Below the pieces are notes generated by a model that was given only the letters and a program-made list of their open reading frames with translations, did not search any database and was not told the DNA's origin. A program made the position numbers and the translations under genes. DNA of 64,000 nt from Paenibacillus shirakamiensis (GTDB lineage Bacteria > Bacillota > Bacilli > Paenibacillales > Paenibacillaceae). How positions within the stretch are numbered: position 1 is the first letter of the stretch; every line of letters begins with the position of its first letter. The stretch is from assembly GCF_017874255.1 (NCBI RefSeq), contig NZ_JAGGLD010000001.1, forward strand, positions 1,471,309 through 1,535,308, read 5' to 3'. Positions 36,594 to 45,831 of the stretch are shown here, piece by piece.

Positions 36594-37523
36594 CTACGAG
36601 TTAGAGCTACTCCCTAGCTGGGTGGGGGGGCGTGGTGAAGGGTCTGGGGTCTTTTTTCGCTTCCGACTGTTCACAAGTATAATACTTCCAACAATCATAA
36701 TAAATCCGAGGATAAGATTCGCGGTAAGCTGCTCTCCCATGAAGATTACGCTGCAACTGATAGACACCACGGGAATCAGGAAGGTGAACGAACCTACCCG
36801 GCTAGCTTCTCCTGATCCCACGAGGGTGAAGAATACCATCCATCCGGCAGCCACAACAAAGACCGAAATGAATAACGTGTCGAAGATAAAGTTAGCGTTC
36901 CATGTAATGGCCGACCATGTTTCGTTCAAGGTTCCTGCCACTAATAACACCACGCCTCCTATCAACACTTGCATCGTAGTAATCCATAAGGAATCTACTT
37001 TGCTCCCGATACGCTTCATGTAGACAGTACCTAGTGCCCAGCTCAGTGCGCTTCCCAGCCCTAGAATAATCCCTAAGGGAGATAAGGTGCCGGTAAGCCC
37101 ACCTGCACCAATCACGGCTACGCCTAAAAATCCTAGAATTAATCCTGCTATTTTGCGTCCATACATGGATTCTCCAAGCCATAACCAAGCAAATACACCT
37201 AGAAGAACAGGCTGTAAAAACACGATAGCTGAGAATAAGCCAGCTGGTAGATATTGCAGACCCACCGTCTGCAATCCATAGTACAGCACAATATTGAGGA
37301 CAGCAGAAATGAAATAATAAGGCCAATTCGCTGTCCACTGAAGCTTTTTCCAACGAGGCAAGGCAATGGACAGTAAGACCAATCCGCCTATAAGGAGACG
37401 GATACCTCCAAACAACAATGGAGGGCAAAATTCGAGAGCATGTTTAGAAAGAGGCCAATTTACTCCCCAGACGACAATTAGAAACAGAAGCAATATAAAT
37501 GTACGCTTTCGTGTTAACGGCAT
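36594..37523 (-). CDS. DMT-family transporter (EamA)
   Basis: A 309-residue protein of ten hydrophobic helices made of two EamA repeats, about residues 10-140 and 155-290. Typical segments are ILLLFLIVVWGVNWPLSKHAL at the N-terminus, YLPAGLFSAIVFLQPVLLG closing the first repeat and FLIPVVSISCSVIFMGEQL in the second. I start at the ATG at 37523, behind AAGGGGAT; a longer frame upstream has no ribosome site. The C-terminal tail is basic with Pro/Ser-rich residues. It probably exports an amino acid or metabolite; the cargo is unknown. Ten T-rich flanks aside, no clear terminator is seen downstream. Confidence 0.87.
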   Translation of the reverse strand: MPLTRKRTFILLLFLIVVWGVNWPLSKHALEFCPPLLFGGIRLLIGGLVLLSIALPRWKKLQWTANWPYYFISAVLNIVLYYGLQTVGLQYLPAGLFSAIVFLQPVLLGVFAWLWLGESMYGRKIAGLILGFLGVAVIGAGGLTGTLSPLGIILGLGSALSWALGTVYMKRIGSKVDSLWITTMQVLIGGVVLLVAGTLNETWSAITWNANFIFDTLFISVFVVAAGWMVFFTLVGSGEASRVGSFTFLIPVVSISCSVIFMGEQLTANLILGFIMIVGSIILVNSRKRKKTPDPSPRPPTQLGSSSNS

Positions 37524-37712
37524 GAATGATATCCCCTTCAACTTGTATTGCATTTGCACAGACGTTCATTATATCATTTTTTATATATTAAAACACAGTC
37601 AGAACGTTGTATAGAAGTTGTCCTCTTCACTAAATTGACTTACACTTACACTATGACTTGATTCAGAATAACTATATTTTATGATGCTTATGGCAAAAAG
37701 GAGCTTGCACGT

Positions 37713-38408
37713 ATGAACTCATCATTTCTTCCCGAAGCTCCTGAACAAGGACTTATCCGCCGAATTCTAATTATGACGGCGGTAGAAGCTGAACAAGCAG
37801 CCATTCTTCGAGGCTGGAATGTGAATCACGAGAGCATTCAGGTTGAGGTTAAGCTGGCCGGGGTCGGTCCTGCCGCTGCTGCTGCGAATACGGCCATTGC
37901 TCTTGCTAGCGGCGACTATGATCTTGTGATCAGCGCCGGCATCGCTGGCGGCTTCGCCGGTACCGCCGAGATCGGCTCGGTGGTCGTGGCTACGACCATT
38001 GAACAAGCCGACCTAGGCGCAGAGACCGGCGAAGGCTTCGCCTCCGTGGACGAGCTCGGCTTCGGCTCGTCCCGCCTTCCCGCTCATGCGGCGCTTAGCA
38101 CGCGCCTGAGCGAAGCCCTTGCCGCTGCGGGGATACCGGTCCACACGGGACCGGTCCTTACGGTATCCGCCGCCACCGGCACCGCCCTCACGGCTGCCGC
38201 TCGCGCTGGCCGCAGCCCTGGGGCCGTTGCCGAAGCCATGGAAGGCTTCGGCGTAGCTGTTGCGGCAGACAAATTCGGTCTGCCGATCATGGAGATCCGC
38301 GCGATCTCCAACGTCGTTGGACCTCGCGACAAAGCAGCTTGGCGGATTGGGGATGCCCTGCGGGCTCTAGAGACCGCCATCACTCACCTTCAGGAGGTAC
38401 TCACATGA
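37713..38408 (+). CDS. mqnB: Futalosine hydrolase
   Basis: A 231-residue nucleosidase of the MTA/SAH-nucleosidase fold that removes hypoxanthine from futalosine in the alternative menaquinone pathway. Characteristic segments are ILIMTAVEAEQAAILRGW, VEVKLAGVGPAAAAANTA, DLVISAGIAGGFAGTAEIGSV, AEAMEGFGVAVAADKFGLP and the catalytic-loop region IRAISNVVGPRD. Its stop overlaps the mqnD start as ATGA. The base composition is odd: from about 37850 to 38340 it is far richer in GC than its neighbours. For example the line 38161-38220 is 48 of 60 G or C, against 29 of 60 at 38521-38580 in mqnD. This suggests exchange from a GC-rich relative. The other pathway genes (mqnA, mqnC, mqnE) are not in the window. 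Confidence 0.92.
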   Translation: MNSSFLPEAPEQGLIRRILIMTAVEAEQAAILRGWNVNHESIQVEVKLAGVGPAAAAANTAIALASGDYDLVISAGIAGGFAGTAEIGSVVVATTIEQADLGAETGEGFASVDELGFGSSRLPAHAALSTRLSEALAAAGIPVHTGPVLTVSAATGTALTAAARAGRSPGAVAEAMEGFGVAVAADKFGLPIMEIRAISNVVGPRDKAAWRIGDALRALETAITHLQEVLT

Positions 38409-39265
38409 AGATTGCATTCTCTCCGTGTCCCAATGACACATTCGTATTCCATGCCTTAGTTCACGGCAAGATCTCTGGTGCTCCCGAGTGGGACGTGACC
38501 TATGCAGATATCCATATTACAAATCACTGGGCCATTGACCGGGTTGGTCCAGATATCATGAAAATTTCCTATGCCGCCCTTCCATGGGTGCTTGAAGATT
38601 ATGCCTTGCTCCCTTGCGGAGGAGCTTTAGGCCGAGGATGTGGCCCGCTTGTCCTTACCCGGGACTCCGTGTTAAGCAGCAACAATTCTTCCTCAGATCT
38701 CTCCGCTCTATCTGGCAAACGAATCGCTGTACCCAGCGAACGCTCTACGGCTTATCTCTTGTTCCGCTTGTGGGCAGCAAGAAATATCCCAGGTGGCGTC
38801 GGCGACATTGTTGTCATGCCCTTTGACCAGATTATGCCCGCTGTACGGGATGGTGAGATTGACGCAGGACTCGTCATTCATGAGGCTCGTTTTACTTATT
38901 CTAATTACAACTTGTCTAAGATTGTCGATTTGGGGAGCTGGTGGGAGACAACAACCGGTCATCCTATTCCACTCGGGGCTATAATAGCTAAGCGCGATAT
39001 GGATCTGCCTGCTCTAGCAAGCTGGATCCGCTCATCCTTAGAATATGCCTGGGCACATCCTGAGGAATCTAAGGTCTATATAGCAGAGCATGCACAAGAA
39101 ATGGCTCCTGAAGTAACTCAGGCGCATATAGATCTTTATGTTAACTCTTTTACAGCAGACCTTGGAACAGAAGGATACGAAGCCATAAGCGCTTTGCTTG
39201 AGCAAGCTGCTGAAGCAAATCTTGTACCTAAGATCAATCCTGATCTACTGAAATGGCCTTACTAA
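38405..39265 (+). CDS. mqnD: 1,4-Dihydroxy-6-naphthoate synthase
   Basis: A 286-residue enzyme with a periplasmic-binding-protein-like fold. It converts cyclic dehypoxanthine futalosine to 1,4-dihydroxy-6-naphthoate in menaquinone synthesis. The N-terminus KIAFSPCPNDTFVFHALVHG is the MqnD signature. ISYAALPWVLEDYALLPCGG, VPSERSTAYLLFRLW and GLVIHEARFTY, with the catalytic His, follow. AGGAGGT lies seven bases before the ATG at 38405, and translation is coupled to mqnB. Together they show the organism makes menaquinone by the futalosine route, as Paenibacillus does and B. subtilis does not. Confidence 0.95.
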   Translation: MKIAFSPCPNDTFVFHALVHGKISGAPEWDVTYADIHITNHWAIDRVGPDIMKISYAALPWVLEDYALLPCGGALGRGCGPLVLTRDSVLSSNNSSSDLSALSGKRIAVPSERSTAYLLFRLWAARNIPGGVGDIVVMPFDQIMPAVRDGEIDAGLVIHEARFTYSNYNLSKIVDLGSWWETTTGHPIPLGAIIAKRDMDLPALASWIRSSLEYAWAHPEESKVYIAEHAQEMAPEVTQAHIDLYVNSFTADLGTEGYEAISALLEQAAEANLVPKINPDLLKWPY

Positions 39266-39361
39266 TAAGGGGTTCATATAGAGGCAGCAGTAAACTTAGA
39301 GTTAGGTAGAGGTAGGTATTGAGCTTAATTGTGCGTTATTTTCTAGTTTCCAATCAAAATA

Positions 39362-39398
39362 AGCTCCCCTTATCCTTTCTACAAGGATAAGGGGAGCT
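39362..39398 (+). terminator. Terminator after mqnD
   Basis: A perfect 14-bp stem (39362-39375 with 39385-39398) and 9-base loop, with AATA/TATTT flanks. The T tail is weak. The 325-base gap 39266-39590 also holds the hexamer array at 39514. Confidence 0.7.
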
Positions 39399-39513
39399 AT
39401 TTCGATTGGATCTAGATTCATGGATAAAAAGAGCAAGCTCTTATCCATTTTCAGCTTACACTCAAATCCAGATGCTGAAATATTTATTCAAGCCTACACC
39501 ATGTTGTAAGTGT

Positions 39514-39579
39514 TTGCTCTTGCTCTTGCTCTTGCTCTTGCTCTTGCTCTTGCTCTTGCTCTTGCTCTTGCTCTTGCTC
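39514..39579. repeat. Hexanucleotide array (TTGCTC)11
   Basis: Eleven perfect head-to-tail copies of TTGCTC occupy 66 bases. The array ends 11 bases before the stop codon of the helicase gene, so it lies in that gene's 3' untranslated region (GAGCAA on the coding strand). No ribosome site supports translation through it. Copy number is likely to vary by slippage. Confidence 0.97.
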
Positions 39580-39590
39580 TTATACCAAGA

Positions 39591-41543
39591 TTAAGATAAT
39601 ACTTCTAACGTAACGCCCTTAGGCAGTACAGCAGCAATTTCCTTAGCAACGTCGGATGCTGGATCAAACAAGGTTCCACCTAGAATCGCCGCCATTCCTT
39701 CATCCGTTGAAGTCCGTATTAATCGGCCTAATCCCTGACGAAGACGCAGCTTCATGTAAGGCAAGTCCACTTCTTCAAAGGGCTTAGCTGCTGCTTGTCT
39801 CTTGGCGAGAATCACAGGATCTAGCGGAGGAAACGGTAACGACCAAATAATCACATTGGACAAGGAAGGGCCCGGAATATCTAAGCCTTCCCATAAGCTC
39901 ACTGCACACAGGACACTTGCTTCATCGGCTTGGAAATCAGCAATCTGATGACTAATTTCTCGGTCCCCTTCATAAATGAATCGAAGACCACTTAACGTAG
40001 ACTGCGTCTGGACTGCCGCCTTGAACTGCTGCAAATCTTCCTTTGTACGGAATAAGATTAAGGCTCTACCTTCTGTACGTTGTAGCATTTTCACAGCTAA
40101 GGCTAGCTTGTCCTCAAAACTTCCTTCTTGGCTCCAGTTCGGTGCATATAACTTCATTTGATGTTCGTAATCATATGGCGAATTGACAGAAAAAGATAGG
40201 TAATCCTGAATGCCTAGACTATCCGCTACATAAGCAAAGGAACCATCCACCGACATCGTTGCCGAAGAGAACACAATCGGAATATTTAAATTGAAGACAC
40301 GTTCTTTCAGAACTTCCTTCACCGTTTTTGGCATAATCGACAAGGTAAGGTCATTTTTGTTGATAGAAGTCCAGCAGATCGGCGCTTCAGCTCTTTGGAA
40401 CAGACTGAGGGCTTTCTGGATCATTTCCAAATGCGTCTCAACAATGCGAAGCTGATATGCATCTAACGTGTATAGTTCGCTTTCAAATACAAGACCTTCT
40501 TCAATGGCATCCAAATGTACGCAGAGCATGCGAATCGCTCCAAGCACCTCATCATTTAGATCAATACTCATCCGCTCAGAACCCGGAATCGGCCGACTAG
40601 CTGCTTTTAATAATTCAAACATCATCTCACTTTGTTCTATCGCTTGATCGATGCGTACCGCTAGCGTTTCCCGAATCTCCCCACTTAAGAGCCGAACAAT
40701 AATTTCCTCAAAAATGGAATGTTTGAGATTATAACTTAGCGCCTTTTGAGCTGCATTTTCAGCCAAATGACCTTCATCAAATACAACCGAGGAATGTTCA
40801 GGTAGTAGAGGAAGTTGACCTTCCTGTTTACGACCTTCATAAGTCCATACATGCTCCATATAATAATCATGGGAACAGATGATCAAATCGGAACTTGCGC
40901 GGTAATAATCCCGAGATAATGTCTGCCCACAGCGGTGACGACGATCACAGACGAAGCAATCCATGAATGAATCCCAGCTAATCTTCTCCCATTGTTCATC
41001 GCTTAGGGACCCATAATTTTTGCGATCTCCATAAGCATGGAAAGCCTGCATGGTCTCCGGCTTCCGGACGAATCCAGGCAGTTCATCATACACCTCTTGA
41101 TACTGCCAAGCTTCTTCTTCCTTATCCCGAGCATCATCCAATTTAACTAGACACAAATATTGATCTGGTGACTTTCCAAGTCTGGCATCAATCGCAAACT
41201 CTAAATGCTTCATCAGCTTGGAGATATCGCCTTCTGGCTTGACCAACTGTTCAATCAGAGATTCGTCCGCACAGGCAATAATTGCTGGTTTGCGTGTATA
41301 TCTAGCGTAAGCTGTGGCATACAGCAGATACACTAAAGTTTTCCCTGTACCTACTCCTGCTTCAGCAAAAATCGTCTTTTTCTCAGCAAAAGCTCGTTCT
41401 AATTGATAAGCCATAAAAATCTGTTCATCTCGGACTTCAAATCCAGCTTCCGGCAAAATATCATAAAATACATCCGCGATCCACTCACCTAATTGTGGAA
41501 GAAAGGGCTGTGTCAAGTCATAATCAAACGGGTAACGCTCCAA
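39591..41543 (-). CDS. DinG-family ATP-dependent helicase
   Basis: A 650-residue superfamily 2 helicase of the DinG/XPD type. Walker A is FAEAGVGTGKTLVYLLYA, and the cysteine-rich Fe-S region includes DCFVCDRRHRCGQ. The DEAH box reads VVFDEGHLAENA, and the C-terminal helicase motifs are SATMSVDGSF, LWEGLDIPGPSLSNVIIW and RQGLGRLIRTSTDEG. It lacks the N-terminal exonuclease domain of the longer B. subtilis DinG. I choose the TTG at 41543, six bases after GGGGGA, giving the family-typical start MERYPFDYD; the frame is open 16 codons more. It probably unwinds DNA or R-loops in repair. Confidence 0.9.
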   Translation of the reverse strand: MERYPFDYDLTQPFLPQLGEWIADVFYDILPEAGFEVRDEQIFMAYQLERAFAEKKTIFAEAGVGTGKTLVYLLYATAYARYTRKPAIIACADESLIEQLVKPEGDISKLMKHLEFAIDARLGKSPDQYLCLVKLDDARDKEEEAWQYQEVYDELPGFVRKPETMQAFHAYGDRKNYGSLSDEQWEKISWDSFMDCFVCDRRHRCGQTLSRDYYRASSDLIICSHDYYMEHVWTYEGRKQEGQLPLLPEHSSVVFDEGHLAENAAQKALSYNLKHSIFEEIIVRLLSGEIRETLAVRIDQAIEQSEMMFELLKAASRPIPGSERMSIDLNDEVLGAIRMLCVHLDAIEEGLVFESELYTLDAYQLRIVETHLEMIQKALSLFQRAEAPICWTSINKNDLTLSIMPKTVKEVLKERVFNLNIPIVFSSATMSVDGSFAYVADSLGIQDYLSFSVNSPYDYEHQMKLYAPNWSQEGSFEDKLALAVKMLQRTEGRALILFRTKEDLQQFKAAVQTQSTLSGLRFIYEGDREISHQIADFQADEASVLCAVSLWEGLDIPGPSLSNVIIWSLPFPPLDPVILAKRQAAAKPFEEVDLPYMKLRLRQGLGRLIRTSTDEGMAAILGGTLFDPASDVAKEIAAVLPKGVTLEVLS

Positions 41544-41640
41544 TTTACATCCCCCAGTACATGGTCTATCGATTCTTTCAAAAACCCTCAAGGCAAAAGA
41601 ATATTATTGCACACTGGATGCCAAAAAACAATCTATAAAA

Positions 41641-41673
41641 AAGAGGCCGTTACCCTAAGGCAACGGCTCTCTT
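41641..41673 (-). terminator. Terminator of the DUF445 gene
   Basis: On the minus strand GAGAGCCGTTGCC/GGTAACGGCCTC, with mismatches, and a TTAG loop are followed by six T, just past the stop at 41684. Confidence 0.8.
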
Positions 41674-41683
41674 AAGTAGAAAG

Positions 41684-42949
41684 CTAGACTAAAGCGCGAA
41701 TACCCGTCAGAATAACCCCAACTAGGAACCCGCATATCGCACCATTAATTCGGATCCACTGTAAATCTCGACCTACTTTGCCTTCAATAAAAGCCACCAA
41801 TTCCGCATTGTCGAGTTTGTTCAGATTCTCTCGAACGAGAACGCCGATTTTGGAATAATGTTTCTCGATTAATAATACCGCCTGATGCTGAATCCAATTT
41901 TCTCCTTGTTCTATCCGCTCAGGTTGATTCTCTAGGCGCTGAATGAGATCCAGCACAAAGGGTTTCAATTTCTCTTCTTCAAATTCATCCGCTCGTACAT
42001 ATTCCAGCAACCTGCCTTGTAATTTGGCCAAATAGCCTTCTACCTTCGCATGCAGATCGATTCGATTAAGCAGCTGATATTTCCACGACTTGATCTCAAG
42101 TTGTAGTTGTGGCTTGTCTAGGGCTTCTCGCATTTGACTGTGCATGGACATCAACAATTTGTTTCGGTTAATATCGTCCGGATCTTTAAATCTAGCTACA
42201 TTTCGCAGTATGAATCCTTGAATCATATCGCCTAGCTTATCCTCACTTAAGTAACCTAAAAAGGCATTTAGGGCAAACTGCATTAATCCATTAAGTTTTA
42301 ATTGCTGGATCTGAGCTATACCTACTTTTCCAAGCATATCTCTTGTAGACGTTAGCACGGCCCACTCTTGGGTGCGATCTAGTACCAAGTCTAAAGCCTT
42401 TTCATCGTATCCACGTGCGAATATCTCATCGAGTACTCGGTGCAGAACAGCTTGTTCGTCAAGGCCATCTGCCGCCTTTTCAATCTCACGCACAATCAGG
42501 TCCGTGAACTCTGAAATGGGAACGTGCTGAATTACCGCCGCAATCGCTGAAGTCATCATCGGTGTGTATTCTCCTGATTCCGTACCTTGCTTCACTTTAC
42601 CGAGTGCCAGCTTGGCAATTTGAATACTTTTGATCTTCTCCCCAATACTTTCTTTGCGCAGAAGTTCCGTCTCGATCATGGCGATAACAGCTTCGGTAAT
42701 CTTGTCACGATTTTTTGGAAGGAGTGCAGTATGTGGAATAGGAATACCTAATGGATGACGAAATAGTGCAGTAACGGCGAACCAGTCTGCTAAGCCGCCT
42801 ACAAGTCCAGCCTCGAATCCTCCCTGAAGAAGACGCAGCCCAAGTGCTCCGTTGTGAAACGGTAGCGTAGCTGCAAAACCTAAACCCATAACGCCTAAAG
42901 ATAGACCTGCTATATAATTTTGCTTCTCTTTTTTTGGTTTCATTTTCAT
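41684..42949 (-). CDS. DUF445 membrane-anchored protein
   Basis: A 421-residue protein of the DUF445 family (B. subtilis YheB-like). A hydrophobic N-terminal segment (AGLSLGVMGLGFAATLPF) is followed by the signature GGFEAGLVGGLADWFAVTALFRHPLGIPIPHTALLPKNRDKI. A long charged helical region spans about residues 80-395, and a C-terminal membrane helix ends GAICGFLVGVILTGIRAL. Both ends would lie in the membrane with the middle on one side. Function is unknown for the family; roles in envelope or sporulation have been suggested elsewhere. AGGGATC precedes the ATG. Confidence 0.87.
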   Translation of the reverse strand: MKMKPKKEKQNYIAGLSLGVMGLGFAATLPFHNGALGLRLLQGGFEAGLVGGLADWFAVTALFRHPLGIPIPHTALLPKNRDKITEAVIAMIETELLRKESIGEKIKSIQIAKLALGKVKQGTESGEYTPMMTSAIAAVIQHVPISEFTDLIVREIEKAADGLDEQAVLHRVLDEIFARGYDEKALDLVLDRTQEWAVLTSTRDMLGKVGIAQIQQLKLNGLMQFALNAFLGYLSEDKLGDMIQGFILRNVARFKDPDDINRNKLLMSMHSQMREALDKPQLQLEIKSWKYQLLNRIDLHAKVEGYLAKLQGRLLEYVRADEFEEEKLKPFVLDLIQRLENQPERIEQGENWIQHQAVLLIEKHYSKIGVLVRENLNKLDNAELVAFIEGKVGRDLQWIRINGAICGFLVGVILTGIRALV

Positions 42950-43057
42950 TGTGGATCCCTCGCTTGGTGTATACCCTCAGATTATCCTTCTTTTCCCTGT
43001 CATCATAACATACTCGCTTATAGATCACGAAACGGTATGCTTATCTTTTTACTCATA

Positions 43058-43097
43058 ACAAAAACTGCCTATTTGCGCGAAATCGCATGTAGGCAGT
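43058..43097 (-). terminator. Terminator of the radical SAM gene
   Basis: ACTGCCTA/TAGGCAGT with inner TGCG/CGCA pairing. On the minus strand it is followed by TTTTTG, about 38 bases past the stop. Confidence 0.8.
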
Positions 43098-43134
43098 CTA
43101 TAAGAGCATTTTTGGTATACGTAGCTACAACCGG

Positions 43135-44049
43135 TTAGGCATGTGTCGATACCACCTGAAGCGGATCTGTGGTCAGATCAAATCGCTTGCGGTAGCCACA
43201 TTTCCGGCATAATTCTTCCGTTACTTCTCGCCGAGAGAACCCTTCGACGATATTGCTTGCGCGTTCCCCGTCAATAATATCGGCAAAACTCTCCTGATGA
43301 ATATTACCTAGATTAATGACACCTTCTCCATCTAGGCAGCAGGGAATGACCGTTCCATCCACGAGGACACCGGCTTGGTTGCGCAGGCCATGACAGAATC
43401 CAGGACTGTGATCTTCTTCTTCTTTTAGATCCGGCCATTTGAATTCATAATCTTGGTTCAGGTAGATCCGATCGGCAATTTTCACACCACTGCCAGGGGT
43501 GACTTTCTCTTCGATCCGAAAATCGAGGTCAAACTCACGTTCGATGTACTCCAATGTCTCTCGATTTCGATTCCGCTGCGCATTCGTCATATTATCTTCA
43601 TTCAAATTCCATAACCGGAATGAGATAATGATATTGGACTGAGCTACGGCTTCCTTAACGAAATGAATTACACTCGTGATGTATCCATTCCGATCCGTAG
43701 AACCTTCGTGACCGTCAAAACTGTGCAATGAGAAATTCATTTGACGAAGTGCAGGCTTGCCCAATAATTTATGTTTATTTTTATTGATCAGGGTTCCATT
43801 GGTAGTGATGTTCACTTTGAAACCTTGTTCATGTGCGATATCCAGCATCTCATCCATCTTGGGGTGCAGTAATGGCTCCCCTTTGACATGGAAGTAGATA
43901 TAATCTGTGTAGGGTTTAATCTGACGAAGTGTCGTCTTGAAGTCTTCAATCTTAAGGAAGTTAGCTTGACGTTTCGTAGGTGGACAGAAGGTGCAAGCCA
44001 AGTTACATACACTTGTCGTTTCAATATAGAACTTTTTGAATTTTTTCAC
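43135..44049 (-). CDS. Radical SAM/SPASM-domain protein
   Basis: A 304-residue enzyme with the radical SAM cluster motif CNLACTFC near residue 15 and a C-terminal SPASM-like region. In that region GLRNQAGVLVDGTVIPCCLDGEGVINLGNI and ELCRKCGYRKRFD supply auxiliary-cluster cysteines. The SAM-binding GEPLLHP and NITTNGTLI segments are present. This layout is typical of enzymes that modify peptides or carbohydrates, but there is no precursor peptide gene nearby. The substrate is unknown. It follows a PAP2 phosphatase gene by 113 bases on the same strand. Confidence 0.85.
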   Translation of the reverse strand: MKKFKKFYIETTSVCNLACTFCPPTKRQANFLKIEDFKTTLRQIKPYTDYIYFHVKGEPLLHPKMDEMLDIAHEQGFKVNITTNGTLINKNKHKLLGKPALRQMNFSLHSFDGHEGSTDRNGYITSVIHFVKEAVAQSNIIISFRLWNLNEDNMTNAQRNRNRETLEYIEREFDLDFRIEEKVTPGSGVKIADRIYLNQDYEFKWPDLKEEEDHSPGFCHGLRNQAGVLVDGTVIPCCLDGEGVINLGNIHQESFADIIDGERASNIVEGFSRREVTEELCRKCGYRKRFDLTTDPLQVVSTHA

Positions 44050-44162
44050 AGGGAAGCTCCCCTTCTCCTAAAACATATCAAGTCATTCCTCTTGAGATAT
44101 TATCGTAGAATCTCCTATCACGCAACCTCATAGGTATCATCAATTTCTTCATCATTTATGCA

Positions 44163-44840
44163 CTAAGACAAGCCCGTCCTTCTGCTTCGCTCACGGAAAT
44201 ATAGATAGGTTCCAATTGAAGCAGATAGTAGCGCTCCACTAAGTAGATACCCCCCGAGTACGTCACTTGGATAATGGACCCCTAAGTAGATCCGACTTAG
44301 GCCAATCATGAATATGAATACCATTGCAAAAAGAATAATCATTAACTTCCCCATCCAGGTAGGCGCATGCTTCCACAGCAAGAAAGCAAGTCCGCCATAA
44401 AGACTTAGCGTCGCCATAGCATGTCCACTAGGGAAGCTAAATCCATTTGCATTCACAATCCGATGTAGCATAGGTCTCTCCCGCTGAAAAATAGACTTCA
44501 TCATCAGATTTAATAAAAGGGAGCCGACCGCCATCCAAGCTAGAAACCATAATTCTCTGCGCGATCCTAACCACCTATAAAATATGAACATGGCAACAAT
44601 GGTAATGAGAGCTGCAGGAATGCCTGAGCCTATCCAAGTGAAAGTCTTCATGATATAGGTGAGCCATGGGGATTCCCATCCTTGGACAAATGTAATGACA
44701 GTAGAATCGAACCCTCGAATTTGACGATCACTAATCCATACCGCAGTGAGACCAAAGGCAATAGCAAAGATGAACGTAAATAGTAAAGAACTAGTTATCC
44801 ATTTCGGTGTAAACATTCGTTGTTGTGATGTATGACTCAT
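44163..44840 (-). CDS. PAP2-family phosphatase
   Basis: A 225-residue, six-helix membrane phosphatase. The three catalytic motifs are KSIFQRERP, SFPSGHAM and SRIYLGVHYPSDVLGG, all complete. Such enzymes dephosphorylate undecaprenyl pyrophosphate or phosphatidate on the outer face of the membrane. Undecaprenyl-PP recycling fits the company of the polysaccharide deacetylase gene 17 bases upstream, but is inferred. CGGAG precedes the ATG. Confidence 0.9.
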   Translation of the reverse strand: MSHTSQQRMFTPKWITSSLLFTFIFAIAFGLTAVWISDRQIRGFDSTVITFVQGWESPWLTYIMKTFTWIGSGIPAALITIVAMFIFYRWLGSRRELWFLAWMAVGSLLLNLMMKSIFQRERPMLHRIVNANGFSFPSGHAMATLSLYGGLAFLLWKHAPTWMGKLMIILFAMVFIFMIGLSRIYLGVHYPSDVLGGYLLSGALLSASIGTYLYFRERSRRTGLS

Positions 44841-44857
44841 GCTGTTCTCCGTTCTTG

Positions 44858-45643
44858 TTATTTATCCTGAAGCTTCATTAATTCTGTCACAGTGACAAGT
44901 GAATACCCTTGGGCTTGTAACCACTCAATCTCTTGCGGCAGAGCAGCAATTGTGTTCTGAACTTTTTTCCCTCCAAAGCTATGCTGCAAAATAATACCAC
45001 CTGGTTGGATTTCTTTTTTTAGATTATTTACGATTTGTTCGGCTTTCGTCGCTTTCCAGTCCAGCGTATCCACGGACCAATTCACTAAGGTTAGGTGTTG
45101 CTCTTTTAATATCTCTTTAATTGAATTGGAGATGGTTCCATACGGGGTTCGGAATAAATCGGGAGTCGTCCCAATAACAGCTTTAATTTTGGCTCCATTG
45201 TCTACAATTTCACGCCGAGCTTCTTCGGGGGTAAGCTTATTCAGATTGGGGTGCGTTAACGTATGATTGCCAATCTCGTGTCCTTCCTCATGAATGCGCT
45301 CCACTACAGAGGGGTCTTTTTCGACCTGTCGCCCTACGAGAAAAAAAGTAGCCTTAACCCCGTATTGTTTTAGGATGTCCAAAATTTGCGGTGTATACCG
45401 ATTGTCCGGTCCATCATCAAAGGTCAGCGCAACTTTTTTTTGATTTGTATGGATGGAGAATACCTCTTTAAAAGAGGGTTTGATTTGTACAGGGGGCTTT
45501 ATCGGTGGTGCTGAAGCATGTAATTTCGCGGCTCTCTCGCTTTGTACAGATTCTCGATGGAGGACTGCAACATAATTGATAATAGATAAAAGAAGAATAA
45601 GGCCGCCAATGATCATAATGAGGTGATATCTTTTGTATCGCAT
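44858..45643 (-). CDS. Membrane-anchored polysaccharide deacetylase
   Basis: A 261-residue protein starting at the ATG at 45643 behind GGGAGACGG; the longer upstream frame lacks a ribosome site. Residues about 8-27 form a single N-terminal membrane helix (LIMIIGGLILLLSIINYVAVL). The NodB domain follows: ALTFDDGPDNRYTPQIL, GHEIGNHTLTHPNL, RTPYGTI, VNWSVDTLDW and ILQHSFGG, with His and Asp ligands present. It likely removes acetyl groups from peptidoglycan or another wall polymer. It is probably cotranscribed with the PAP2 gene. Confidence 0.92.
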   Translation of the reverse strand: MRYKRYHLIMIIGGLILLLSIINYVAVLHRESVQSERAAKLHASAPPIKPPVQIKPSFKEVFSIHTNQKKVALTFDDGPDNRYTPQILDILKQYGVKATFFLVGRQVEKDPSVVERIHEEGHEIGNHTLTHPNLNKLTPEEARREIVDNGAKIKAVIGTTPDLFRTPYGTISNSIKEILKEQHLTLVNWSVDTLDWKATKAEQIVNNLKKEIQPGGIILQHSFGGKKVQNTIAALPQEIEWLQAQGYSLVTVTELMKLQDK

Positions 45644-45748
45644 TTTACCGTCTCCCGTATTGTTTGGTTGTGTCCAGTATACCTCAACATGCAATCGAGG
45701 AAATTAACAAAAAAGTAACAGCTCTCATCAAATTCTGCCCTTAAGTTA

Positions 45749-45798
45749 CAAAAAAAGAGAGCACACTAGGGATTTTATTCCTTCCTAGGCACTCTCTC
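45749..45798 (-). terminator. Terminator of the zwf-gnd unit
   Basis: On the minus strand AGAGAG...CTCTCT with inner CCTAG/CTAGG pairing is followed by seven T, 34 bases past the gnd stop. Confidence 0.78.
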
Positions 45799-45831
45799 TA
45801 TCGGATTAAATAATAATGAATATTTAAAAAT

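Noticed and set aside
39406..39594. Plus-strand ORF with a long poly-Leu run
   Set aside because: It is the translation of the TTGCTC array, has no ribosome site and crosses the mqnD terminator region.
44858..45643. Duplicate of the 28989 deacetylase
   Set aside because: Both have NodB domains, but their N-termini, linkers and many core residues differ, so they are distant paralogues and not a recent duplication.
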